In this document: positions 7,801 to 17,400 of the stretch, in pieces
Layout: each line of letters opens with the position of its first letter
Position numbering within the stretch: the first letter of the stretch is position 1
NCBI GenBank assembly: GCA_030045215.1
Contig: JASIBJ010000414.1
Span: 1 to 34,093 of the forward strand
DNA length: 34,093 nucleotides
Reading direction: 5' to 3'
Source of the DNA: Streptosporangiaceae bacterium
GTDB taxonomy: Bacteria; Actinomycetota; Actinomycetes; Streptosporangiales; Streptosporangiaceae
The notes under the pieces: generated by a model
What the model saw: the letters and a program-made list of their open reading frames with translations, nothing else
Database searches by the model: none
Told to the model about the DNA's origin: nothing
Program-made: the position numbers and the translations under genes

Positions 7801-8781
7801 CTACAGGTGGCCGAGAACCGGATGCGGCACATACGGCTCCTCGAGGCGGTTCATCTCCTCGTCTGAGAGCGCAAGCTGCTCGGCCGCGAGCGCATCTTCG
7901 AGGTGGCCGGGCTTTGTCGCGCCAACGATCGGCGCGGTCACGCCGGGCCGGTGCAGCAGCCAGGCCAGGGCCACTTGCGCCGGCGGGACGCCCCGTCCGG
8001 CGGCCACCTCGGCACACCGGTCGGCCACGTCGAAGTCAGCATCGACCTTGTACAGCGTGTCGCCGAACGGATCGCTTCCGGCCCGAACCGTGTGCCGCTC
8101 ACCGTCTCTTGTCCTGGTGCCGGTGAGGAACCCGCGCGCGAGCGGGCTCCACGGAATCACTCCGACACCCTGGTCGATGCACTGCGGGATCATCTCCCGC
8201 TCCTCCTCGCGGTAGACCAGGTTGTAGTGATTCTGCATCGAGACGAATCGCGTCCAGCCACGAGCATCGGCGGTGTACTGGGCCTTGGCGAACTGCCAGG
8301 CGTGCATGCTGCTCGCCCCGATGTACCGTGCCTTCCCGGCACGGACGACGTCGTGCAGCGCGGCCATCGTCTCCTCGATCGGCGTCCGGTAGTCCCACCG
8401 GTGGATCTGGTAGAGATCCACGTAGTCCATGTTCAGCCGCTCTAGCGAGGCGTCGATCGCGGCGAGTATGTGCTTGCGGGACAAGCCGCCCATGTTCTCG
8501 GCCTTGCCCATCGGCATGAACACCTTGGTCGCGACGACAACTTCATCCCGGCTGAACAGCTTCCCTAGCAGCCTGCCGGTGGCCACCTCGCTCGCCCCGC
8601 CGGAGTAGGTGTCGGCCGTGTCGTAGAAGTTGATCCCGCCGTCGGCCGCGGCGCGCACAATCGGCTCGGCGGCGTCCTCATCCAGCACCCACGGCCGCTC
8701 GCTGTTGTTGCCGTAGCTCATCATGCCGAGGCAGACGCGGGACACGCGCAATCCGGTTGAGCCGAGGTTCACGTACTTCAT
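7801..8781 (-). CDS. Aldo/keto reductase
   Basis: A 326-residue NADPH-dependent oxidoreductase of the AKR superfamily. The catalytic tetrad is visible: Asp54 and Tyr59 in NFYDTADTYS, Lys86 in VVATKVF, and His127 in LYQIHRWD. The fold is a TIM barrel and the cofactor-binding C-terminal segment APIVGATKPGHLEDALAA is present. It resembles bacterial AKRs annotated as general stress-linked reductases; the substrate is not predictable. The start is ATG 8781, with GGAG 6 bases before it; in-frame ATGs at 8796 and 8814 lack a site. The gene follows the MMPL exporter gene by 71 bases on the same strand and may share its transcript, so it may also be under the divergent TetR regulator. Confidence 0.93.
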   Translation of the reverse strand: MKYVNLGSTGLRVSRVCLGMMSYGNNSERPWVLDEDAAEPIVRAAADGGINFYDTADTYSGGASEVATGRLLGKLFSRDEVVVATKVFMPMGKAENMGGLSRKHILAAIDASLERLNMDYVDLYQIHRWDYRTPIEETMAALHDVVRAGKARYIGASSMHAWQFAKAQYTADARGWTRFVSMQNHYNLVYREEEREMIPQCIDQGVGVIPWSPLARGFLTGTRTRDGERHTVRAGSDPFGDTLYKVDADFDVADRCAEVAAGRGVPPAQVALAWLLHRPGVTAPIVGATKPGHLEDALAAEQLALSDEEMNRLEEPYVPHPVLGHL

Positions 8782-8852
8782 CTGATCTCCAGTCATCGCG
8801 GGGCGGCAGGGCACGGTCGTCGGCTGCGCCGGCTAGTGCCGGCCCAACGACA

Positions 8853-11063
8853 CTAACCTGGCGTGCCCGGCCGCGTGGAGCGGCTGGTCGGCCCCGCGGC
8901 AGCCAGTTCGCCGGCGTCAGCCATATCGGCCGCCTCGCGGATGCCGTACCTGGCGTAGAGGCGGCGCAACGGCCGTGGCGCCCACCAGTTTGCCGAGCCG
9001 AGCAGCCGCATCGTGGCCGGGACGAGCATGACCCGGACAATGCTGGCGTCCACGATGAGAGCCACGATCATGCCGACTCCCAGCAACTTGATGAACGTGA
9101 TTCCCGACGCGGAGAACGAGCCGATCACGATCAGCAGCAGCAGCGCGGCGCTGGTGATGATGCCCCCGGTACGCTGCAGCCCGCTGGCGATCGCGGCCGC
9201 GTTATCCCCGGTGACGTCGTAACGCTCGCGGATCCTGGAGAGCAGGAACACCTCGTAGTCCATCGACAGCCCGAAGATGATCGCAAGCATCAGGATCGGC
9301 ATGGTTGGCTCGATCGTGCCCGTGGGCGTGAAGTGCAGCAACCCGGACAGGTGACCTTCCTGGAAGATCCACACGACGACGCCGAAGGTGGCCGCGAGCG
9401 ACAGCAGGTTCATGGCGATCGCCTTGACCGGCAGCACGACCGAGCCGAAGGCCAGGAACAGCAGCGCGAACGTTGCGGCCGCCATCACCAGCGCCATCCA
9501 CGGCACGGTCGCCGACAGGCCGCTTAGCTCGTCCACCAGCTGCGCGGTCTGCCCGCCCACGAACGTCCGGGACCCGTCGGGCGCACGCACCGCTCGCACC
9601 CGCTCGACGATCTGCCGGGCCTGCGCCGACAGCGGATCGGGCCGGTAGCTGAGGTCGATCCGGGCGACGTCGCCCCGCACGCCGGTCAGCTGGGCGCCCG
9701 TCACTCCGTCCACGTGGCCCAGGCTCTGCACGTAGCCAGCCAGCGCGGCCGCGCGGACCGGCGAGCCTGCCACCGGGCCGCCGAAGCGCACGAGGGACTC
9801 GATCGGGGCATCGGCGTTACCGGGGAAGTCTGCGGTCAGCGCTTGCGCGACCTGGCGCACCTCGGCGCCGGCCGGAAGGTCGCGGGCGTCGGTCCCGCCC
9901 CAGCTGACATGCAGGAACGGGGTGCCGAGGGCAAGCAGCGCCACCACGATCACGGCGGCGTAGGCCACCGGCCTGCGCATCACGCTGCGCGCGAGCCGGT
10001 ACCAGCCGCCCGAATCCGCCGCCTGCTGGCGCCGGACCGAGCGCCGCACCCGCAGTGCGTTGACCTTCGGACCGAGCACGGCCAGCAGCGCAGGCAGCAC
10101 GGTTAGCGCGGCCAGCATGTCGACAAGCACGGTGAGCACGCCACCGTAGCCCATGGACCGCAGGAACACCTCGGGGAACAGCAGCAAACTCGCCAGCGCT
10201 ATCGCAACGGTGACGCCGGACACCGCGACCGTGCGCCCGGCGGTGGCGACCGTCCGGGCGAGGGCGTCCTCGACCGTCGGCTGGCGGTCCAGCTCCTCGC
10301 GGAACCTGCTCACGACGAACAGTCCGTAGTCGATGGCGAGCCCGAGTCCGAGGATCGTGGTGATGTTGATCGAGTAGATCGACACCGGCGTTGCCAGCGT
10401 GAGCAGCCGCAGCGCCGCGAACGAGCCGATGATGCCGGTGACGCCGATGGCGATCGGCAGGCTGGCCGCCGCCAGGCTACCGAAGATCATCAGGAGCAGG
10501 ATCAGCATGACCGGCAGGGAGAAGGCCTCGGCGCGGCCGATGTCGCTGCTGACCTCATTGCTGATGGCGGCTTCGGTCGGAATCTGCCCGCCAGCCTGGA
10601 CGGTAAAGCCGGGCACGGCGAGCCGGTCCTGGATGGCGTCGAACGACTTGATCCGGGCGGCATCGCTGCCGCCGGTCAGCTCCAGCACCGCGTAGGTGAG
10701 ATGGCCGTTCGAGCTGACGAACTCGGGCGAGCCCGTTGACCAGTAGGTCGTCACCGAGTCGACCCGGCTGCGCGGCAGCCGGGCCAGCGAGCCGGTGACA
10801 GCGGCCCGGTAGGCCGGCGAGTGAAAGATCAGGCTGCCGCTCTTGTACAGCACCACGACGTCGTCGGCGTCGCGTCCGAACGCGCTGCTGGCCAGCGTGG
10901 CTTCCTGCTGGCTCTGGCTGTCGGGCGGTACGAAGCCCCCTTCGGACTGCAGCTTCCCGAAGACCCCTGTGCCCCAGGCAGCGGCGGCGACGACCGCAAG
11001 CACGGCCGCGACCAGAATCAGCCGTCGGCGGCGAAAGATCATGCGTCCCCAAGTCTCGAACAT
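8853..11063 (-). CDS. MMPL-family (RND superfamily) exporter
   Basis: A 736-residue inner-membrane transporter of the actinobacterial MmpL-like type. One N-terminal helix is followed by an extracytoplasmic domain with GGFVPPDSQSQ, five helices, a second extracytoplasmic domain, and a second five-helix bundle. The paired proton-relay motifs are present: GLGLAIDYGLFVVSRFREE in the first half and FGLSMDYEVFLLSRIRERY in the second. The family exports lipids, siderophores or drugs using the proton gradient; the cargo here is unknown. The start ATG 11063 has GGAG six bases upstream. It is divergent from a TetR-family gene across 197 bases holding a clear dyad, so that regulator very likely controls it. 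Confidence 0.94.
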   Translation of the reverse strand: MFETWGRMIFRRRRLILVAAVLAVVAAAAWGTGVFGKLQSEGGFVPPDSQSQQEATLASSAFGRDADDVVVLYKSGSLIFHSPAYRAAVTGSLARLPRSRVDSVTTYWSTGSPEFVSSNGHLTYAVLELTGGSDAARIKSFDAIQDRLAVPGFTVQAGGQIPTEAAISNEVSSDIGRAEAFSLPVMLILLLMIFGSLAAASLPIAIGVTGIIGSFAALRLLTLATPVSIYSINITTILGLGLAIDYGLFVVSRFREELDRQPTVEDALARTVATAGRTVAVSGVTVAIALASLLLFPEVFLRSMGYGGVLTVLVDMLAALTVLPALLAVLGPKVNALRVRRSVRRQQAADSGGWYRLARSVMRRPVAYAAVIVVALLALGTPFLHVSWGGTDARDLPAGAEVRQVAQALTADFPGNADAPIESLVRFGGPVAGSPVRAAALAGYVQSLGHVDGVTGAQLTGVRGDVARIDLSYRPDPLSAQARQIVERVRAVRAPDGSRTFVGGQTAQLVDELSGLSATVPWMALVMAAATFALLFLAFGSVVLPVKAIAMNLLSLAATFGVVVWIFQEGHLSGLLHFTPTGTIEPTMPILMLAIIFGLSMDYEVFLLSRIRERYDVTGDNAAAIASGLQRTGGIITSAALLLLIVIGSFSASGITFIKLLGVGMIVALIVDASIVRVMLVPATMRLLGSANWWAPRPLRRLYARYGIREAADMADAGELAAAGPTSRSTRPGTPG

Positions 11064-11104
11064 CCGTCTCTCCGCAGCTAGACTCGTTAGCTACCGTTGC
11101 TTCG

Positions 11105-11134
11105 GTAAACACTGTAAGCATTTACGTTGTAAAC
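11105..11134. promoter_or_regulatory. Probable TetR operator between the MMPL and TetR genes
   Basis: Within an AT-rich stretch, TTTAC at 11121-11125 and GTAAA at 11129-11133 form a perfect inverted repeat with a 3-base spacer. A second overlapping pair, GTAA 11114-11117 and TTAC 11122-11125, shares its half-site, and GTAAAC recurs at 11105 and 11129. The site lies 42-71 bases before the MMPL start, consistent with promoter overlap and repression. Confidence 0.68.
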
Positions 11135-11260
11135 TTTTGCATACGGCGATAACGCGAGTCAAGCCGACCCGGTTGAGCCGGTAGAGTCAGCGACCTGAGC
11201 AGCGCCCGGGCAGCAAGGGTCGGTAAACCGATAGGCCGGGCGAGAGGGAGGATGCCGGTC

Positions 11261-12040
11261 ATGATTCAGGCTGCGCCGCTGAGCCGACGTGACCGCGTCC
11301 GGGCTGCCACCACCAAGGAAATCCTGGAGACAGCCAGGAAACTGCTGGTAGAGGAGGGCCCAGCCGCGATCTCACTGCGCGCCATCGCGCGCGAGATGGG
11401 CATGACGGCTCCAGCCCTCTACCGGTACTTCGGCAGCCACGACGAATTGCTCCGCCACGTTGTCGCCGAGATCTTCACCGACCTGACCGACCATGTTCGC
11501 GAGGCGATCCACGCCGCGGCCGACCAGGCCGACGCGGAGATGACCGAGGCCGAGGTGATGGCGGTCAAGCTGATCGCCGGCTGCCGGGGGTTCCGAGCCT
11601 GGGCGCTCGAGCATGTGCCCGAGTTCAGCATGATCTTCGGCAGTCCGCTCCCCGGCCTGGAGGTGCTGCATGAAATCCAGCGCGATCCCTCGGTCGACTG
11701 CGGCTACCGGTTCGGCCAGGTGTTCCTCGATCTGTTCGGGAAGCTGTACGAGCAGCGCCCGTTCCCGATCCCGGCCGACGACGAAATCCAGCCGGCCCTG
11801 CGCGGTCAGCTTGCCCGCTACCGGGACTCGCTGAACTCCGACCTGCCGCTTGGCGCCCTGCAGACGTTCCTGCGCTGCTGGGTCCTGCTTTACGGAACGG
11901 TGAGCCTGGAGGTGTTCGGCCACATGGAGTTCGCGCTCGACGACGCCTCGCCGATGTTCGAGCTTATGCTGTCCGACCTCGGACCGCTGGTCGGCCTTGA
12001 TGGAGTGCTGTCCGCCGGGCTGCCTACGCGGAGTAGGTAG
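11261..12040 (+). CDS. TetR-family transcriptional regulator (WHG-type C-terminal domain)
   Basis: A 259-residue regulator. The N-terminal helix-turn-helix is complete: KEILETARKLLVEEGPAAIS, then LRAIAREMGMTAPALYRYFG as recognition region. The C-terminal ligand-binding half resembles the TetR_C group with a WHG-like domain. It is divergent from the MMPL gene and probably binds the dyad at 11105-11134, releasing it when the exported compound binds. The start is chosen at ATG 11261, 9 bases after GGGAGG; the ATG at 11252 directly abuts that site and would be poorly spaced. The long untranslated leader to the dyad (about 125 bases) leaves room for its own promoter. Confidence 0.92.
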   Translation: MIQAAPLSRRDRVRAATTKEILETARKLLVEEGPAAISLRAIAREMGMTAPALYRYFGSHDELLRHVVAEIFTDLTDHVREAIHAAADQADAEMTEAEVMAVKLIAGCRGFRAWALEHVPEFSMIFGSPLPGLEVLHEIQRDPSVDCGYRFGQVFLDLFGKLYEQRPFPIPADDEIQPALRGQLARYRDSLNSDLPLGALQTFLRCWVLLYGTVSLEVFGHMEFALDDASPMFELMLSDLGPLVGLDGVLSAGLPTRSR

Positions 12041-12072
12041 TTCAGCTCGGTCAAGGTCAGGTAGTTCGGCTC
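12035..12072. repeat. Short imperfect direct repeat at the TetR stop codon
   Basis: AGGTAGTTCAGCTC at 12035-12048 recurs as AGGTAGTTCGGCTC at 12059-12072, one mismatch in 14, 24 bases apart. The first copy includes the TetR stop codon. It looks like a small local duplication; no function is suggested. Confidence 0.45.
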
Positions 12073-12109
12073 ATCTGGCTGCGGCCGCCCGCGCCGCATC
12101 ATCGGATGC

Positions 12110-12400
12110 ATGAGCACACCACTGCGTCCGCGCACCACTACCGCCTTCTTCGCACAGGCGTCGATCTCGTTCGGCGTCTCCCTGGCCGCCACCGCCCTCG
12201 GCATCGCGAATCTGCCACTTGGTGCCTGGCAGCGCGCGTTCCTCGCGATCGGCCTGTTGTTCACGGTCACTTCGGCGTTCACGCTCGCCAAGTGCGTACG
12301 GGACCGGCAGGAAGAGACAGAGGTTGTCAGCCGGGTCGACCAGGCCAGGCTGGACAAGCTGCTCTCCGAGCAGGATCTCCTCCGGGTCGACCTGCACTGA
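12110..12400 (+). CDS. YiaA/YiaB two-helix membrane protein
   Basis: A 96-residue protein with two hydrophobic helices, about residues 13-35 (FFAQASISFGVSLAATALGI) and 41-62 (RAFLAIGLLFTVTSAFTLAK), then a charged cytoplasmic tail (VRDRQEETE). This matches the YiaAB two-helix domain family, inner-membrane proteins of unknown function. The family start TxAFxxQAxxSF is recognisable just after the ATG. There is no strong ribosome binding site before 12110. It lies 69 bases after the TetR stop on the same strand and may be cotranscribed. A strong hairpin follows its stop. Confidence 0.8.
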   Translation: MSTPLRPRTTTAFFAQASISFGVSLAATALGIANLPLGAWQRAFLAIGLLFTVTSAFTLAKCVRDRQEETEVVSRVDQARLDKLLSEQDLLRVDLH

Positions 12401-12422
12401 CCCCAGGCCAGCACCCCGCGTT

Positions 12423-12446
12423 GCCCGCGCCCAGCTGGGCGCGGGC
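12423..12446. terminator. Bidirectional terminator hairpin between YiaAB and rhodanese genes
   Basis: GCCCGCGCCC (12423-12432) pairs perfectly with GGGCGCGGGC (12437-12446) across AGCT. It lies between convergent genes and can serve both strands. There is no clear T-run, as is usual in high-GC actinomycetes. Confidence 0.75.
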
Positions 12447-12483
12447 ACACCCCTGCAATCAGCCCTCCGAGCCGCCGTCCTGG

Positions 12484-12813
12484 TCAGGCCACGTATGGGG
12501 GCGCGCCCGAGTCGGCGACCATCGGCCGTCCCGCAGCCGCCCAGTCCTCCATGCCGCCGGCCACGTTGACCGTACGCCAGCCCGCGCCGGCCAGCGCCTG
12601 CGCGGCTCGTGCCGAGCGCCGGCCGGACCGGCAGATCACATAGACGAGTTCATCCTGGGGTACCTCGGCCGCGCGATCGCCAAGCTGGCCGAGCGGGATG
12701 TGCCGGGCGTCCGGCACGTGACCCGCCGCCCATTCATCATCCTCGCGCACGTCCAGCAGCCAGACGTCATCGGGCACGCTGGCCGCAGGCTGCTCAGGAA
12801 ATCTCTCCCCCAT
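12484..12813 (-). CDS. Single-domain rhodanese-like protein
   Basis: A 109-residue protein consisting of one rhodanese domain. Seen: LLDVREDDEWAAGHVPDARH at residues 19-38, the active-site loop starting at Cys61 (CRSGRRS), and AGGMEDWAAAGRP near the C terminus. The cysteine carries a persulfide in this family, moving sulfur between donors and acceptors such as cyanide or thiols. GAGGAG lies five bases before the ATG at 12813. It follows the GNAT gene by about 28 bases on the same strand and is probably cotranscribed. No partner sulfur pathway gene adjoins it. Confidence 0.92.
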   Translation of the reverse strand: MGERFPEQPAASVPDDVWLLDVREDDEWAAGHVPDARHIPLGQLGDRAAEVPQDELVYVICRSGRRSARAAQALAGAGWRTVNVAGGMEDWAAAGRPMVADSGAPPYVA

Positions 12814-12841
12814 GTCGGCTCCTCGCGTCGGCGGTGTCTAG

Positions 12842-13339
12842 TCACCCTATGCGGTCGAGGATCAGGCCATAGGCCAGCAGGCCGACCCCCGGCACCGGTG
12901 ACCAGTCCCGCTCGGGCAACCGGATGAAACCCGCCTGCTCGTAGAGCCGGTGGGCCACGACCATGTCCGGCTGGGTGAACAGCAGCAAGCGCCGGACTTG
13001 CTCCCGCTCGGCCCGATCCATCACCGTGGTGAGCAGCGCGCGGCCGAGCCCGGCGCCGCGCGCCTCAGGCAGGACCGCGAGCGCGCGGATCTCTGCGTCG
13101 CCAGGCCCGGTGACAAGCTGGCCGACGGCATCTGGCCAGGTCTGCAGCATGACCGTGCCCACCAGTTTCCCGTCCTCGGCGACGGCGACCAAGACGTGAC
13201 CGGCACCGTCGAAGCCCAGCCCGCGCAGGGTCGGCTCATACTCTGACTGGGGGGACAAGAAGCCGTCCGCACGGTAGGCGACGACCCGGATCGATCCGAC
13301 CTCTTCCAGCTCGTCCGGTTTCGCGTCTCTGATCTGCAT
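12842..13339 (-). CDS. GNAT-family N-acetyltransferase
   Basis: A 165-residue acetyl-CoA-dependent acetyltransferase. Motif A is clear: EIRALAVLPEARGAGLGRALL, with the pyrophosphate-binding R/QxxGxG/A loop as ARGAGLG, and motif B is present as VAHRLYEQAGFIRLPERDW. The substrate (amine, peptide or small molecule) cannot be predicted. Start choice is uncertain: GTG at 13342 and ATG at 13339 are adjacent codons, and the GGAG just before them is too close for good initiation. A two-copy 28-bp tandem repeat lies upstream. Confidence 0.88.
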   Translation of the reverse strand: MQIRDAKPDELEEVGSIRVVAYRADGFLSPQSEYEPTLRGLGFDGAGHVLVAVAEDGKLVGTVMLQTWPDAVGQLVTGPGDAEIRALAVLPEARGAGLGRALLTTVMDRAEREQVRRLLLFTQPDMVVAHRLYEQAGFIRLPERDWSPVPGVGLLAYGLILDRIG

Positions 13340-13387
13340 CACTCCATCTAAGCGGACCTTCCCGAGTGGCCTGGCCGGTGGCGAGAC

Positions 13388-13443
13388 CGGGCCGCATCCG
13401 CTCCGGACCGCGCGCCGGGCCGCATCCGCTCCGGACCGCGCGC
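13388..13443. repeat. Two-copy 28-bp tandem repeat
   Basis: Two identical adjacent 28-base units occupy 13388-13415 and 13416-13443, each beginning CGGGCCGCATCCGCTCCGG; a third copy starts (CGGG) and decays at once. The repeat sits in the 188-base gap between the SWIM stop and the GNAT start. Each unit contains the palindrome TCCGGA. It could arise by slippage; a binding role is possible but unproved. Confidence 0.85.
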
Positions 13444-13527
13444 CGGGTCGCGTGAGTGTGAGTTAGGTACGGCTGGATGATGGGCGCGCGCCTCGTCCGC
13501 CTTCTTCGAGGAGCCCGCGCATGACGG

Positions 13528-14409
13528 CTAGTCGGCCATCAGGTCATAGGCCGGGCGCAGCAGCGTGAGCAGGTCCTTGCCGCCAGCCTCGATCGCGGGC
13601 GGCTCGAACCCGCGCAGGAGCAGGTCGGCTGGAGCCGCCGCCGCAGACGGCAGTGCCCGCAGCCGGGCCGGGCTCAGCCCGGACGCCCAGAAGCCGTCGA
13701 CGCACTCCGCCAGCGGCCGGTCCAGCACCTCGCCGGGCTTGGCCGCGTCGTCGGCCGCCGGGCCGGTCAGGCTGCGCAGCGCCGCCAGCAGCTGCTCGCG
13801 CCCCTTGCCTCGCCAGGCCAGCATGGCGAATGGATCATCGTCGAAGGCCTCGGCGAGCACGTAGCAGACCGCTGCCACGTGTTTGCACGGCAAGCCCCAG
13901 TCGGGACAGGAGCACGTCATCGAGAGGTCCCGTGCCGACCGCGGGAACAGCGGCGTGCCGCAATCGGCGAAGATCTCCTCGATCTGGGCTGGCATCTCGC
14001 CGGCGAGCAGCCGGGCGCGGAACACCGCTCGCGCCGCCAGCGCGCGCTCGACCTTGCGCCACTGCGCCTTGGTCAGCGGGTCGACGGTCAGTATCACCTT
14101 GTACGGCTTGACGCGCGACCCCTGTACCTGGGCGGTGACGTGGCCGGTGCCGATGTCGAGGGTCAGCACCTGGCCCGCCCTGGCGTAGTTTCGGCCCCTG
14201 GCCAGCCGGGTCTGCATGCCAAACGACTCAAGCACGTCGATGAACCGGCGTGACCACCACTGCTCGCCGATGGCCCCGCGCTTGCTCCGGGCCTTGATGC
14301 CGCCCACGGCCTTGCGTGGCCGCGCCGCCGGGAAGAATCCGCCGTCCCTCGGCCGCGGCGCGGCGTCGGTGCCGGCCGGGTCGCCCCAGGGCCCCTGTAT
14401 CACTGTCAT
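13528..14409 (-). CDS. SWIM zinc-finger protein
   Basis: A 293-residue protein with a SWIM motif CxCx6CxH, ligands Cys166, Cys168, Cys175 and His177 (CSCPDWGLPCKH). Upstream, WWSRRFIDVLESFGMQTRLARG at residues 51-72 is a conserved block of this actinobacterial family. SWIM domains bind DNA or protein. The gene starts 22 bases after the SNF2 helicase stop on the same strand, with GGGGAGG eight bases before ATG 14409, so the two form an operon and probably one complex. Its exact role, chromosome remodelling or repair, is not established. Confidence 0.9.
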   Translation of the reverse strand: MTVIQGPWGDPAGTDAAPRPRDGGFFPAARPRKAVGGIKARSKRGAIGEQWWSRRFIDVLESFGMQTRLARGRNYARAGQVLTLDIGTGHVTAQVQGSRVKPYKVILTVDPLTKAQWRKVERALAARAVFRARLLAGEMPAQIEEIFADCGTPLFPRSARDLSMTCSCPDWGLPCKHVAAVCYVLAEAFDDDPFAMLAWRGKGREQLLAALRSLTGPAADDAAKPGEVLDRPLAECVDGFWASGLSPARLRALPSAAAAPADLLLRGFEPPAIEAGGKDLLTLLRPAYDLMAD

Positions 14410-14431
14410 CGGGCCGGCCTCCCCGTGCTCA

Positions 14432-17400
14432 TCACTGGGACACCGCCTCGGGCGACAGCGCGATTACCGAGCGCAGGTCGGCCACCGAAAGCTCGGTGAG
14501 CCAGCTCTCACCGGTTCCCACGATCTTGTCGGCGAGCGACTTCTTCTCCTCGATCATCGTGTCGATCCGCTCTTCGACCGTGCCCACGCAGACGAACTTG
14601 CGCACCTGGACATCCCGGCGCTGGCCAATCCTGAATGCCCGGTCGGTGGCCTGATCCTCGACCGCCGGATTCCACCAGCGGTCGACGTGGATCACGTGAT
14701 TGGCCGCCGTGAGGTTGAGCCCGGTGCCGCCCGCCCTCAGTGACAGCAGGAAAAGGGACGGCCCTGTTCCCTCCTGGAACGCCGCCACCAGCTCGTCCCG
14801 CCGCGTCTTCGGCGTGCCGCCGTGCAGGTAGAGAACCTCGCAGCCAAGTCGTGCGGCCAGGTACGGCTGCAGCATGTGCCCGAACTCCGCGTACTGGGTG
14901 AAGCACAGCGCCTTATCGCCCGCGGCGATGATCTCCTCGCCAATCTCCTCCAGGCGCGCGAGCTTGCCCGACCTGCCGTCCAGCCGGGATCCGTCGGCCA
15001 GCAGGTGCGCCGGGTGGTTGCAGACCTGCTTGAGCTTGGCCATCGTCGCCAGCACGAGACCGCGCCGCTCGATGCCAGGCTCAGCCGCCTCAATGCGCTC
15101 CATCATGTCGTCGACGGTGGCCTGGTACAGCGAGGCCTGCTCGGGCGTCAGGTTGCACCAGACCTTCATCTCGAGCTTGTCGGGCAGGTCGGCGATGATC
15201 GCCTTATCGGTCTTCAGCCGGCGCAGGATGAACGGACCGGTGATCCGGCGTAGCTGGTTCGCCGCGTCCTCGTCTCCCGCTCGCTCGATCGGGATGGCGA
15301 ATCGCTGCCTGAACTTCTCGGCCGAGCCGAGCAGGCCAGGACTCGTGAACTCCATGAGCGACCAGAGATCGGACAGCCGGTTCTCCACCGGCGTGCCCGT
15401 CAGCGCAATCCGCGACGCCGCGGGGATCCCGCGGACGGCCTGCGCCTGGCGAGTGCCGGAATTCTTGATGCTCTGCGCCTCGTCGCATATCACCCTGACC
15501 CACTCCACCCGGCTGAGGGCCTCACGGTCCCTGGTTGCCACGCCATAGGTGGTGATGACCAGGTCCGCCGAGGTCAGCGCGGCGGTCAGGTCATCCCCGG
15601 CCAGCCGGCCAGAGCCGTGATGCACGTACACGGAAAGCTCAGGGGTGAACCTGGCGGCCTCCCGCTGCCAGTTGCCGACCACGGACATGGGACAGACCAG
15701 CAGGCTCGGTCCGTGCCCGGCGCCTTCATCCCGCTCCTGGGCGAGCAGGGCGAGCGTCTGCGGGCTCTTCCCCAGACCCATGTCGTCGGCCAGGATCGAG
15801 CCCAGCCCGGCCTGCCCTAGGAAAGCTAGCCACGAGAGCCCGCGCTCCTGGTACGGGCGGAGCTGGCCGTGGAACGAGGTCGGCGTCCGCATCGGCGCGA
15901 GCCGGTGCTCGGCCTGGCCGGACAGCAGGTCGGCCAGCCAGCCGTCGGCATCCACGTCGGTGACGGGCAAGTCGGCCGTCTCGCCGAGCCCGGCCAGCAT
16001 CGCCTCGCCGGACGTCATCACGCCGGAGCCGCGGCGCTCAAGGAACTTCAGGGCAGCCTGCAGGTGGCGATCGTCCAGCTCGACCCACTGGCCGCGAACG
16101 CGGACCAGAGGGACCTTCAGCCTGGCCAGTTCGGCGAGTTCGTCGGGATCCAGCACCTTGTCCCCGACAGCCAGCTGGTACCGGAAATCGACCAGGTCGG
16201 CCAGGCCGAACTTCGGCGCGGCAGCCGAGGATGCGGCCACCCCCGCCGTCCTGGACCTGGTGGTGAGCTTCAGCCCGAGCCTGGACTTGCGCACCCAGTC
16301 GGGGAGCAGCACCCCGAACCCGGCCCCGGCCAGCAACGGCCCGGTCTCCTTCAGAAACCGCAGCGCGCCGCGAGTGTCAAGCTCGACGCCCTCCGGGGCC
16401 GTGGTCTCGAGCTCCCGGTCCAGCTCGGGGAACATGCGCGATGCCCGGCCGAGCCCGGCCAGCAGGTCTTCCTCCGGATAACTGATGCCGACCGCGGCCC
16501 AGCCGTCGCTCGCCTCGCCTGACCAGATGTCGGCCGCCGGCAGCAGCAGGCTCGGGTCGTCGGTCGACTGCAGGGCGAACTCCACCCGCCAGGGGGCCGC
16601 CCCGCCATCCTCGGCCGCGGCCGCTGGTCCCGCCTCAGGCTCTTGCTCTTGCTCGGCGTCGTTCGGCCCGGCGGGCGGCTCCGTCAGCCGGAAGCAGGTC
16701 CGCACCGGTCCCGGCGGCAGCTGCGCCTGGTCCTGCCAGCTCCACAGCGCGAAGGCGAGCTGGGCCGCCGCGATGCCCTCGGAACCGGAGACGCCGAGGC
16801 GGGCGCTTTCGCCGGTGAGGCCGGTCAGCCAGCGGTCCACAAGGGGCTGCGCCCGGCCCGCCCGGCCGGCCGGCAGGAGCGCGAAGCCGGGCTGGGTACT
16901 CAGCCGGGCGCGCACGGCCGCATCGGTGAGCAGGTCGAGGGCGCCGGCGAAGATTGCCGCTGACGGCTCCCCGGCGGCGCTTGTGGCCCGGCACAGCGGG
17001 GGCATACCCACGGTCAGCTCGCGCGCCCTCAGCGCGTCCGCGCCGGCCAGCACCGGGCGCCAGCACGCGGCGTAGTCACCGTCGCCCGTCTCGGTCAGGC
17101 CAGGAAGCACCCGGCCGCGGGCAGCGAGGTCGGACGAGAGGGCCGACACCGCGGCCAGATAGAGCACGCTTCCGCCGGCCACGCCGCGGCCCGACCTTGC
17201 GCCCGGCTCGCCGATGGCGGCGAGCAACGCGAGGGCCGCGGCCGGCTCGAAGCACAACGCGCGGATCCGCCAGGTACCCAGCGCGGAATCGGCCCCGGCG
17301 GCGTCGCGCCTGCCTGGCATGCCTGCCAATCGGCGACCGGGATCGCCGCAGATCAGGTCGGGAGAGGCGGCAGGGGCTCCCGGTCCCCCGGGCAGCCACA

